From: CAZEZY01 sp964516635
GTDB lineage: Bacteria; Pseudomonadota; Gammaproteobacteria; Burkholderiales; Burkholderiaceae_C
Assembly (NCBI GenBank): GCA_964516635.1
Contig: CAZEZY010000007.1
Span: 1-33,537, forward strand
Length of the DNA: 33,537 nucleotides
Reading direction: 5' to 3'
Below, piece by piece: positions 15,646 through 23,016 of this stretch. How positions within the stretch are numbered: the stretch's first letter is position 1; every line of letters starts with the position of its first letter. Below the pieces are notes generated by a model. It was not told where the DNA came from. It searched no databases and saw only the letters and a program-made list of their open reading frames with translations. A program made the position numbers and the translations under genes.

Positions 15646-18600
15646 GCAAGGCCTCCTGCAGTTTGTCTTCGATGGTTTCAAACTGGAACTCCCTGGCCAG
15701 CACGCGCAGGGCTTCGGCTTCCGGGCCCGGGCACAGCGCATCCAGCCGGCGGATGAAGCCTCGGTAGTAGCCCAGCCGGGCCAGTTCACGCAAGTCGTTC
15801 AGATCGTTCCAGGAGCACTGGCTCAGGCAGCGGCTGAACAGGTTCGATCCGCCTGTCGTCTCCGATCGTGGGGCTTCTTCCAAGGACACGGGCGATGCAG
15901 AGGCCCAGGTCAGCGCCAGACGCTCCTGGAGCCATCGCAGCAATTCGTCCCGACGAACAGGTTTCACGAAAAAATCCTCGGCGGGCAAACCCACCGGGTT
16001 GTCCAGCCCTTTGTCAAAGGCATTGGCAGACACCACGGCCACGGCAGGTGCCGGAAACCGTTCGCCACTGCGCACCATGGCCTGGAGCTGGCTCAGGGTC
16101 TGCCAGCCGTCCATGCCGGGCATGGCGAGGTCCATGAACACGGCGTCGGGCTGCAAACCGGCTCGTAACTGGTTCAACGCATCTTCGCCATGCGTGGCCA
16201 GGCGCACGTCAAAGCCCAGCGGCTCCAGCCAGTTCTGCAAGAGCTGACGGTCGTTTTCCTCGTTGTCAACCACCAGAACGGTGCGGCGCTGGCCACGGTA
16301 ACCCCGCGCCTCGACGTGGCGTGAGGGCAAGAGGTTCGCCGCCTCACCGTGCACTTCGGGCAGAAAGAGCCGCAACCGGAAGGTGGTGCCCTGCCCCGGC
16401 GTGCTGTCTGCGGTCATCTCCCCGCCCATGAGATTGGTGAGCATGCGGGCAATCGTCAGGCCCAGGCCGGCGCCGGAGGTGCCCTGGCTGCGGGTGGCCT
16501 CGCCGCGGGCGAAGGGCTCGAACACGCGTTCGAGTTCATCGGGCGTCATGCCCGGACCGGTGTCCGTGACCTCGATGACCGCCATCTCGCGTCCATACTG
16601 CACCCGCAAGCGGACGCCGCCATGGGCCGTGAACTTGACCGCATTGCCCAGCAGATTGATGAGGATCTGCCGCAGCCGCTTGTCGTCGGCGCGGACGGCC
16701 TGGGGCCACAATTCGGGCGGCTCGAAGCGGAAAGCCAGCCCCTTGGCCTGGGCCTGCAGCTCGAACATGCCCGCCACCTCGTCCATCAGGGCCTTGAGGT
16801 CCAGCGGCTTCACATCCAGCGTGAGTTTGCCGGCTTCGATCCGGGCCACGTCCAGCGTGCCCTCGATCAGTGACAGCAGATGCTCCCCACCCCGCAGGAT
16901 CACCCGGATGGCGTGCGACCGGTGGGCCGGCAGGGACGGGTCTTCCTGCAAGAGTTGCGCGTATCCCAGGATGCTGTTGAGCGGCGTGCGCAACTCGTGG
17001 CTGATGTTGCTCACGTAGCGCGTCTTGGCCTGATTCGCCTGGTCGGCCTGCTCCCGGGCCCTGTCGGCCACCTGCTTGGCCTGCTGAAGGGCGGCATCGG
17101 TGCGCCGGTGGGAGGCTATCTCCTCCATGAGCAGGCGCGTCTGCCGGTTCGATTCTTCCTGGGCCACCTCTCGACTCTTGTGAGCCAGCACCAGCCACCA
17201 CGCGACGATGGCCGACACCATCAGCAAGGCGGCATACACCTTCACGAAACCCGAATGCAGCGCCGCCTCCACGCCGCCATCCACCCAGGGCATGCCCAGG
17301 GCCAGCGCTCCCTGCAATTCGTGCCGGTACAACAGACCCAGCACGGCAGCCAGCACCGGCGCAATCACGAGCATCAGCAGCAGGAAATGCCCCAGTCCGG
17401 CATCCAGTTGCGGCCACCATCGACGGGGCATCAATCGCCGCAACGTGCCCAGCCATTGGGTCGACAGGCGCGCATGCGGTTTGCACAGGTCACCACAGCG
17501 GGCATCCAGACTGCAGCACAGGGAGCAGATGCACCCCTGGTAGGCCGGGCAATGCGCCATGTCAGGCGATTCGTATTCGGCCTCGCAGATCACGCAGCGC
17601 CGCAGGCGCATGTCAGGGCCCGCCTCGGTCGCCTGTCCCGCCCGTTCAGACGCCACGTCATCGGGCGCCGGGGTTCGTGCCAGGTAAAACCGACCTTGCG
17701 TCGCCCAGGCGATCAGCGGCGACGTCACAAAGGCCGTCACCATGGCCACCACCGCCGAAAAGGCTTCGGCCATGGGTCCCATCAGGCCCAGATGAGCCGC
17801 AATGCCCAGCGCGGAAGCCAGGCACATGGCCCCGACGCCGACCGGATTGATGTCATACAGATGCGCCCGCTTGAACTCGATGCCCTTCGGCGACCAACCC
17901 ACGGGCTTGTTGATCACCAGGTCCGCCACCACGGCCATGATCCAGGCAATCGCGATGTTCGAATACAAGCCCAGCACGTCGCCCAGCGCCTCGAACACAT
18001 TCATTTCCATCAGCATGAAGGCGATGGCCGTGTTGAAGACCACCCACACCACCCGCCCCGGGTGGTGGTGGGTGAGGCGTGAGAAGAAGTTGCTCCAGGC
18101 CAGCGACCCGGCATAGGCGTTGGTCACATTGATCTTGAGTTGCGATACCACCACGAACAACGCGGTCGCCGCCACCGCCCACCCGTAGGGCAGCAGGTAT
18201 TCGTAGGCCATGAGGTACATCTGGTTGGGATCCACCGCGCGATCGGCCGACACCCCGTAACTCAGCACCAGATGCGCCAGCAGCACCCCACCCAGCATCT
18301 TGATGACGCCCATCACCACCCAGCCTGGCCCCCCGGCCAGCACGCCGGCCCACCAGCGCCAGCGGCGTTCGGGTGTCGGGCGAGGCATGAAACGCAGATA
18401 GTCGGCCTGCTCGCCCATCTGCGTGATGAGGGCAATGCCGACCGTGAGGGCCGCACCAAAGAGGTGCCACTGGAACGTGCCTCCTTCACCATTCGCTCCA
18501 GCGTAGTGCACCACGCTAGAAAATGCCCCGGGATCCAGCACCGCCACCGCCACAAACGGAATGATCATCATCACCAGCCACAGCGGTTGCGTCCAGACCT

Positions 18601-19147
18601 GGAAACGGCTGATCACCGACACCCCGTGCGTGACGAGTGGAATCACCACCACTGCACAGATCAGGTAACCCCAGGCCGGTGGAATGCCCAGCGCCAGTTC
18701 CAGCGCGTAGGCCATCACGGCGGCTTCCAGGGCAAAAAAGATGAACGTGAACGAGGCGTAGATGAGCGAGGTGATGGTGGAACCGATGTAACCAAACCCC
18801 GCCCCACGCGTCAGGAGGTCCATGTCAACCCCGTAGCGGGCCGCATAGACGCTGATGGGCCATCCCGCCACAAAGATCAGCAGGCCCGTGGCCAGAATGG
18901 CCCAGAACGCATTCAGAAACCCGTACTGCACCAGCAGGGTGGCGCCCACCGCCTCCAGAATCAGAAACGAGGCCACGCCGAAGGCCGTGTTCGCCACGCG
19001 CCATTCGGACCACTTGCGAAACCGCTGCGGCGTGTATCGCAGGGCATAGTCCTCCATGGTTTCGCTGGCCACCCAGCTGTTGTAGTCCCGCCGCACCTTC
19101 ACGATGCGCTGGACAGGGACCACGGGCTCGACGGGATCAGGGTTCAC
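15626..19147 (-). CDS. NCS1 transporter-histidine kinase fusion with Cys-rich linker and receiver
   Basis: Membrane protein of up to 1173 aa joining a permease to a kinase. Approximate residues: NCS1 nucleobase/allantoin-type permease domain 20-505 with about a dozen helices; Cys-rich linker 518-558; two further TM segments near 585-605 and 635-655; coiled coil 660-705; HisKA with His717 in HELRTP; HATPase with N-box (NLLGNAVKF) and GAGLGL; receiver with Asp1006; helical tail without an HPt motif. It should sense a nitrogen compound, or its flux, and phosphorylate the LuxR-type regulator that overlaps its 3' end. The start is uncertain: GTG 19147 matches promoter spacing, while GTG 19123, GTG 19102 and ATG 19057 remain possible. 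Longer versions would run into ureA and are rejected. Confidence 0.88.
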   Translation of the reverse strand: MNPDPVEPVVPVQRIVKVRRDYNSWVASETMEDYALRYTPQRFRKWSEWRVANTAFGVASFLILEAVGATLLVQYGFLNAFWAILATGLLIFVAGWPISVYAARYGVDMDLLTRGAGFGYIGSTITSLIYASFTFIFFALEAAVMAYALELALGIPPAWGYLICAVVVIPLVTHGVSVISRFQVWTQPLWLVMMIIPFVAVAVLDPGAFSSVVHYAGANGEGGTFQWHLFGAALTVGIALITQMGEQADYLRFMPRPTPERRWRWWAGVLAGGPGWVVMGVIKMLGGVLLAHLVLSYGVSADRAVDPNQMYLMAYEYLLPYGWAVAATALFVVVSQLKINVTNAYAGSLAWSNFFSRLTHHHPGRVVWVVFNTAIAFMLMEMNVFEALGDVLGLYSNIAIAWIMAVVADLVINKPVGWSPKGIEFKRAHLYDINPVGVGAMCLASALGIAAHLGLMGPMAEAFSAVVAMVTAFVTSPLIAWATQGRFYLARTPAPDDVASERAGQATEAGPDMRLRRCVICEAEYESPDMAHCPAYQGCICSLCCSLDARCGDLCKPHARLSTQWLGTLRRLMPRRWWPQLDAGLGHFLLLMLVIAPVLAAVLGLLYRHELQGALALGMPWVDGGVEAALHSGFVKVYAALLMVSAIVAWWLVLAHKSREVAQEESNRQTRLLMEEIASHRRTDAALQQAKQVADRAREQADQANQAKTRYVSNISHELRTPLNSILGYAQLLQEDPSLPAHRSHAIRVILRGGEHLLSLIEGTLDVARIEAGKLTLDVKPLDLKALMDEVAGMFELQAQAKGLAFRFEPPELWPQAVRADDKRLRQILINLLGNAVKFTAHGGVRLRVQYGREMAVIEVTDTGPGMTPDELERVFEPFARGEATRSQGTSGAGLGLTIARMLTNLMGGEMTADSTPGQGTTFRLRLFLPEVHGEAANLLPSRHVEARGYRGQRRTVLVVDNEENDRQLLQNWLEPLGFDVRLATHGEDALNQLRAGLQPDAVFMDLAMPGMDGWQTLSQLQAMVRSGERFPAPAVAVVSANAFDKGLDNPVGLPAEDFFVKPVRRDELLRWLQERLALTWASASPVSLEEAPRSETTGGSNLFSRCLSQCSWNDLNDLRELARLGYYRGFIRRLDALCPGPEAEALRVLAREFQFETIEDKLQEALHALEPR
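19092..19108. promoter_or_regulatory. Possible NtrC enhancer-like site
   Basis: CGCACC-N5-GATGCG matches the NtrC consensus TGCACC-N5-GGTGCA at 9 of 12 positions. Its centre is about 125 bp upstream of the predicted sigma-54 start of ureA, a normal enhancer distance, and it lies inside the 5' coding region of the divergent kinase gene. The match is imperfect and could be chance. Confidence 0.25.
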
Positions 19148-19158
19148 CCTGAGTCTGG

Positions 19159-19174
19159 TGCAGCTTTCATGCCA
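19159..19174 (-). promoter_or_regulatory. Sigma-54 promoter candidate for the transporter-kinase gene
   Basis: The minus strand reads TGGCATGAAAGCTGCA, 10 of 12 matches to TGGCACG-N4-TTGCW, with the invariant GG and GC pairs at correct spacing. The predicted start, 12 nt beyond the -12 C, is about 19148, one base before GTG 19147. It is arranged back to back with the ureA promoter match, 24 bp apart. Confidence 0.55.
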
Positions 19175-19198
19175 CAGCTGATCAATCTGCGGTAAAAA

Positions 19199-19214
19199 CG
19201 GCACGTTTATTGCA
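19199..19214 (+). promoter_or_regulatory. ureA: Sigma-54 promoter candidate for ureA
   Basis: CGGCACGTTTATTGCA matches TGGCACG-N4-TTGCW at 11 of 12 positions, including the invariant GG (19200-19201) and GC (19212-19213), with a T-rich stretch before the -12 box as in many RpoN promoters. The predicted start is about 19225, one base before the ureA ATG, so the transcript would be almost leaderless. Nitrogen-limitation control through RpoN is inferred. Confidence 0.65.
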
Positions 19215-19225
19215 CCAGTCAAGCC

Positions 19226-19528
19226 ATGGAACTCTCTCCCCGCGACAAGGACAAGCTGCTGATCTTCACCGCCGCCCTGCTGGCGGAACGGCGCCAAGCC
19301 CGAGGACTGAAGCTGAATTACCCCGAAGCCGTTGCCCTCATCAGCGCGGCCGTGATGGAAGGCGCCCGGGACGGCAAGACCGTGGCCGAACTGATGAGCG
19401 AAGGCCGCACGGTGCTCACGCGCCAGGACGTGATGGACGGCGTGGCCGAGATGATCACCGACATCCAGGTCGAAGCCACCTTCCCGGACGGCACCAAACT
19501 GGTGACCGTTCACCAGCCCATCGTCTGA
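19226..19528 (+). CDS. ureA: Urease gamma subunit UreA
   Basis: Small structural subunit of urease, 100 aa, the standard length. The family blocks MELSPRDKDKL at the start, LKLNYPEAVALIS in the middle and VEATFPDGTKLVTVHQPI at the end are intact. It is first in the urease operon and divergent from the transporter-kinase gene. The start is certain from family conservation, yet only a weak AAG precedes it and the predicted sigma-54 start lies one base upstream. An 8-bp hairpin spans its stop codon. Confidence 0.97.
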   Translation: MELSPRDKDKLLIFTAALLAERRQARGLKLNYPEAVALISAAVMEGARDGKTVAELMSEGRTVLTRQDVMDGVAEMITDIQVEATFPDGTKLVTVHQPIV

Positions 19529-19538
19529 GGCGATGGGC
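19516..19538 (+). promoter_or_regulatory. Strong RNA hairpin spanning the ureA stop codon
   Basis: GCCCATCG (19516-19523) and CGATGGGC (19531-19538) form a perfect 8-bp, GC-rich stem with a 7-nt loop that contains the ureA TGA. Five Ts follow at 19547-19551, 8 nt beyond the stem, which is too far for a normal terminator. It could slow translation termination, protect an mRNA end, or partly terminate transcription ahead of the downstream urease genes. Confidence 0.5.
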
Positions 19539-19565
19539 ATGAACCCTTTTTCAAAGGACCTCCCC

Positions 19566-19745
19566 ATGAGCTCCCTCCCCCGTGATCGCAATCTGGCAGT
19601 CTGCCTCTGTGCCCTGCTCGCCACCTCGGCTCAGGCCCATGACGGCCACGGCCTGCCCGGTGTGCACTGGCACGCCACGGATGTGCTCGGTTTCATTGGC
19701 CTGGCGGTCGTGGTGGCAGCCGCCATCTGGCTGGGTCGCAAGTGA
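19566..19745 (+). CDS. Small His-rich membrane protein in the urease operon
   Basis: Unnamed protein of 59 aa. A signal-like N-terminus (about residues 1-21, ending AQA) is followed by a short His-rich segment (HDGHG, then HWH; five His within about 15 residues) and one C-terminal membrane helix (about 38-55) ending in LGRK. If the signal is cleaved, the His segment faces the periplasm, anchored by the helix. AAAGGA seven bases upstream supports ATG 19566. It lies between ureA (37 nt) and ureB (11 nt) in the same direction, so it belongs to the operon. The His start recalls HupE/UreJ nickel permeases, but it is far too short to be one. Nickel binding or delivery is a guess. Confidence 0.75.
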   Translation: MSSLPRDRNLAVCLCALLATSAQAHDGHGLPGVHWHATDVLGFIGLAVVVAAAIWLGRK

Positions 19746-19756
19746 GGAACCCCCCC

Positions 19757-20062
19757 ATGATCCCCGGTGAACTCCTGATCGACCCCGGCGAGCATGTGCT
19801 CAATCCGGATCGACGAACCGTCAGTCTGGTGGTGAAGAACACGGCAGATCGGCCCATCCAGGTGGGCTCGCATTACCACTTTGCCGAAACCAACGCCGCC
19901 CTCTCGTTTGACCGGGCTGCTGCCCACGGCATGCGGCTGAACATCGCCAGCGGCACCGCCGTGCGTTTCGAGCCAGGCCAGCAACGCACCGTGGAACTGG
20001 TGGACTACGCCGGTGGACGTGAGGTGTACGGCTTTCGCGGTCTGGTTCAAGGAGGGTTGTGA
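19757..20062 (+). CDS. ureB: Urease beta subunit UreB
   Basis: Structural subunit of 101 aa, beginning MIPGELLIDPGEH and carrying the conserved VGSHYHFAETN and YGFRGLVQG stretches. GAGGA lies 8 nt before ATG 19757, which decides against an upstream ATG at 19742. Its TGA overlaps the ureC ATG by one base. With UreA and UreC it forms the (abc)3 urease complex in the cytosol. Confidence 0.97.
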   Translation: MIPGELLIDPGEHVLNPDRRTVSLVVKNTADRPIQVGSHYHFAETNAALSFDRAAAHGMRLNIASGTAVRFEPGQQRTVELVDYAGGREVYGFRGLVQGGL

Positions 20063-21804
20063 TGGCCACCGTTTCCCGACAAGCCTACGCCGAAATGTTC
20101 GGCCCCACCGTGGGCGACCGCGTGCGCCTGGCCGACACGGCCCTGGTCGTTGAAGTCGAACGCGACTGCACCCTGCAGGCCGGGGGTTATGGCGAAGAAG
20201 TCAAGTTCGGCGGTGGCAAGACCATCCGCGACGGCATGGGCCAGGGCCAGCGCAGCCGGGCCCAGGGCGCGGTCGATCTGGTCATCACCAACGCCCTCAT
20301 CATCGACCACTGGGGCATCGTCAAGGCCGACATCGGCGTCAAAAACAGCCGCATCGTGGGCATCGGCAAGGCCGGCAACCCCGACGTGCAACCGGGCATC
20401 GACATCGTCATCGGACCGGGCACCGAGATTCTGGCTGGCGAAGGCATGATCGTCACCGCCGGGGGCTACGACAGCCACATCCACTTCATCTGCCCGCAGC
20501 AGATCGAAGAGGCGCTCATGTCGGGCATCACCATGACCGGCGGCGGTACAGGCCCGGCCACCGGCACCAACGCCACCACCTGCACCCCCGGCCCCTGGAA
20601 CATCGAGCGCATGCTGCAGGCTGCCGACGCCTTCCCCATGAACCTGGGCTTTCTGGGGAAGGGCAACGCCAGCCAGCCGCAGGGGCTGATGGAGCAGGTG
20701 GAAGCCGGCGCCATCGGCATGAAGCTGCACGAAGACTGGGGCACCACCCCCGCCGCCATCGACGCCTGCCTCGACGTGGCCGAGCAGACCGACACCCAGA
20801 TCTGCATCCACACCGACACGCTCAACGAAAGCGGGTTTGTGGAAGACTCCATCGCCGCCTTCAAGGGCCGCACCATCCACACCTTCCACTGCGAAGGCGC
20901 CGGTGGCGGCCACGCGCCCGACATCCTCAAGGTGGTGGGCGAAGCCAATGTGCTGCCCTCCTCCACCAACCCCACGCGCCCCTACACCGTCAACACGCTC
21001 GAAGAGCATGTCGACATGCTGATGGTGTGCCACCACCTCGACGCGTCCATCGCGGAAGACCTGGCATTTGCCGAAAGCCGCATCCGCAAGGAAACCATCG
21101 CCGCCGAAGACATCCTGCACGACCTGGGCGCCATCAGCATCATGAGCAGCGACAGCCAGGCCATGGGTCGGGTCGGCGAAGTCATCTGCCGCACCTGGCA
21201 GACCGCCCACAAGATGAAGGTGCAGCGCGGCTGGCTGGCGCCCACACCGGGCCGCTCGGAAAAGGTCGAACAGAGCGACCGCAACGACAACTTCCGCGTC
21301 AAGCGCTACATCGCCAAATACACCCTCAACCCCGCCATCACCCATGGCGTGGCCGACACCGTCGGATCGGTCGAGGTGGGCAAGTGGGCCGACCTCGTGC
21401 TCTGGAAGCCCGCCTTCTTTGGCATCAAGCCCGCGCTCATCCTGAAGGGCGGCCTGATCGCCGCCGCCGCCATGGGCGACCCGAACGCCTCCATCCCCAC
21501 GCCACAGCCGGTGCATTACCGGCCCATGTTTGGCAGCTTTGGTCGGGCCATGCACAACACCTCGCTCACCTTCGTGTCCCAGGCCGGCCTGGCCGCCGGC
21601 ATCGGTCAGCGCTTTGGCTTGCAGAAACCGCTGGTGGCCGTCCAAGGCTGCCGCACCATCGGCAAGCGTGACATGGTGCTCAACGACTATGCGCCCAAGA
21701 TGGAGATCGACGCGCAAAACTACCATGTCCGGGCCGATGGTCAGCTGCTGGTCTGCGAACCTGTGGCCGTGCTGCCGCTGGCCCAGCGCTACTGCCTGTT
21801 CTGA
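20062..21804 (+). CDS. ureC: Urease alpha (catalytic) subunit UreC
   Basis: Nickel enzyme that hydrolyses urea to ammonia and carbamate. 580 aa, slightly longer than the usual 567-573. All active-site residues are seen: His139 and His141 (SHIH), Lys221, the carbamylated ligand, with His223 (MKLHEDWG), His250 (CIHTDT), His276 (TFHCEG), Asp364 (SSDSQAMG), and the flap Cys-His in VCHHLDASI. GGAGGG five bases upstream and TGATG overlap with ureB fix the start. The loop at residues 390-405, before RNDNFRVKRY, seems 8-10 residues longer than common UreC, which accounts for much of the extra length. Confidence 0.97.
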   Translation: MATVSRQAYAEMFGPTVGDRVRLADTALVVEVERDCTLQAGGYGEEVKFGGGKTIRDGMGQGQRSRAQGAVDLVITNALIIDHWGIVKADIGVKNSRIVGIGKAGNPDVQPGIDIVIGPGTEILAGEGMIVTAGGYDSHIHFICPQQIEEALMSGITMTGGGTGPATGTNATTCTPGPWNIERMLQAADAFPMNLGFLGKGNASQPQGLMEQVEAGAIGMKLHEDWGTTPAAIDACLDVAEQTDTQICIHTDTLNESGFVEDSIAAFKGRTIHTFHCEGAGGGHAPDILKVVGEANVLPSSTNPTRPYTVNTLEEHVDMLMVCHHLDASIAEDLAFAESRIRKETIAAEDILHDLGAISIMSSDSQAMGRVGEVICRTWQTAHKMKVQRGWLAPTPGRSEKVEQSDRNDNFRVKRYIAKYTLNPAITHGVADTVGSVEVGKWADLVLWKPAFFGIKPALILKGGLIAAAAMGDPNASIPTPQPVHYRPMFGSFGRAMHNTSLTFVSQAGLAAGIGQRFGLQKPLVAVQGCRTIGKRDMVLNDYAPKMEIDAQNYHVRADGQLLVCEPVAVLPLAQRYCLF

Positions 21805-21806
21805 CC

Positions 21807-22334
21807 ATGCTACATGCCACTCGATGTATCCCCCGGGGCCAAGGCCTGGCCTCTGTGTTGCTGAACCGGGCAGCCACCGTCACGCTGGACTGGGACCAGC
21901 GCCAGAAAAGCCGCTTCGACTGCGAAGACTCCCAGGGCCGGCGGATCGGTGTATTCCTGGCCCGTGGCACGGTGGTCCGGGGGGGAGATGTGCTGCTGAC
22001 CCATGACGGCTCTCTGCTCAAGGTGGTCGCCGCGCCTCAACCGGTGCTCCGCATCACCCCGTGCCAGGCCCACGGCACGCCGTTCGACCTCATCCGTGCC
22101 GCCTACCACCTGGGCAACCGGCACGTGCCCATCGAACTGAAACCCGATCACCTCAAGATCGAGCCCGATCACGTGCTGGCGGACATGCTGCACCAGATGC
22201 ACCTCATCGTGAAAGAGGTGCACGAATCGTTCGAACCCGAATCTGGCGCATATGGTGGCCACCACGGACATCCGCACCCGCACGGCTCCACGCAGGACCA
22301 CGACCACGCCCATGGGCACGACCACCCCCACTGA
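21807..22334 (+). CDS. ureE: Urease nickel-delivery metallochaperone UreE
   Basis: Nickel chaperone of 175 aa that hands Ni to urease through UreG. An N-terminal peptide-binding domain is followed by the metal domain with YHLGNRHVP (its His is the conserved dimer-interface ligand). The C-terminal tail, about residues 147-175, has 11 histidines and should bind several nickel ions. It starts 2 nt after the ureC stop. Its 3' end overlaps ureF by 23 nt. Confidence 0.96.
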   Translation: MLHATRCIPRGQGLASVLLNRAATVTLDWDQRQKSRFDCEDSQGRRIGVFLARGTVVRGGDVLLTHDGSLLKVVAAPQPVLRITPCQAHGTPFDLIRAAYHLGNRHVPIELKPDHLKIEPDHVLADMLHQMHLIVKEVHESFEPESGAYGGHHGHPHPHGSTQDHDHAHGHDHPH

Positions 22335-23016
22335 CGCCTCGCTGCTGTCACTGCTGTGGCTTGCGTCGCCCACCCTGCCGATCGGCGGCTTCTCCTACTC
22401 CGAAGGGCTGGAAGCGGCCGTGCATGCCGGTCGAGTCACGGATGAAGCCACCGCCAGTGACTGGATTGCCAGTCAACTCTGGCTCTCGCAAGCCCGATCG
22501 GATCTTCCGGTCATTGCCCAGGCGCTTCCCGCCTGGCACCGGCAAGACTGGCCTCGCCTGCTAGCGCTCGACAACTGGGTGCGACAGACCCGTGAAACGG
22601 CCGAATGGCGGCTGCAGACCGAACAGATGGGGCGCTCCCTGACGGAATGGATGAAATCCCTCCAGGACCCGTCTTTCGCCCTGGACACCCTCCCTGTCTC
22701 CCTGCGGCAGCCCACCTACCCGGTCGCCTACGCCCTGGCTTTGTCACGGCAATGGCCGGTGGGCACGCCGGTTCGCCACACCCTGCTGGCCGCCGGTTTC
22801 GCCTGGGCCGAGAACCAGGTGCAAGCCGCCATCAAATCGGTCCCGCTGGGGCAGAGCGCCGGGCAGCGCATCGTGGCGCGCCTGTGCCGCGAGCTGCCCG
22901 CGGCCATCGACGCCGCCCTCGACGTGGACGATGCGACGCGTCAATCTTTCACGCCCATGCTGGCCATTCTTTCGGCCCGTCACGAAACCCAGTATTCACG
23001 CCTGTTTCGCTCATGA
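22312..23016 (+). CDS. ureF: Urease accessory protein UreF
   Basis: All-helical urease chaperone of 234 aa that bridges UreD and UreG. Characteristic stretches are LLWLASPTLPIGGFSYSEGLE near the N-terminus and the C-terminal YSRLFRS. ATG 22312 overlaps the UreE His-tail codons by 23 nt. An in-frame ATG at 22252 would add 20 Thr/Arg-rich residues that merely mirror the His-tail DNA and is less likely. There is no clear Shine-Dalgarno, so coupling to ureE is probable. It overlaps ureG by 4 nt. Confidence 0.94.
   Translation: MGTTTPTDASLLSLLWLASPTLPIGGFSYSEGLEAAVHAGRVTDEATASDWIASQLWLSQARSDLPVIAQALPAWHRQDWPRLLALDNWVRQTRETAEWRLQTEQMGRSLTEWMKSLQDPSFALDTLPVSLRQPTYPVAYALALSRQWPVGTPVRHTLLAAGFAWAENQVQAAIKSVPLGQSAGQRIVARLCRELPAAIDAALDVDDATRQSFTPMLAILSARHETQYSRLFRS

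Larger units (their letters stand above)
19155..19218. repeat. Inverted repeat CTGGTGCA / TGCACCAG across the ureA-kinase gap
   Basis: CTGGTGCA at 19155-19162 and TGCACCAG at 19211-19218 are exact reverse complements with 48 bp between. Each arm overlaps the -12 box of one of the two divergent sigma-54 promoter matches, and each ends 7 nt before a start codon (ATG 19226; GTG 19147). The arms also equal NtrC half-sites (TGCACC/GGTGCA), but in an everted order that is not a canonical NtrC site. Confidence 0.6.

Noticed and set aside
19148..19624. Upstream extension of the transporter-kinase frame
   Set aside because: Would run antisense through ureA and the small His-rich gene and cross both promoters; N-terminal residues show no family similarity.
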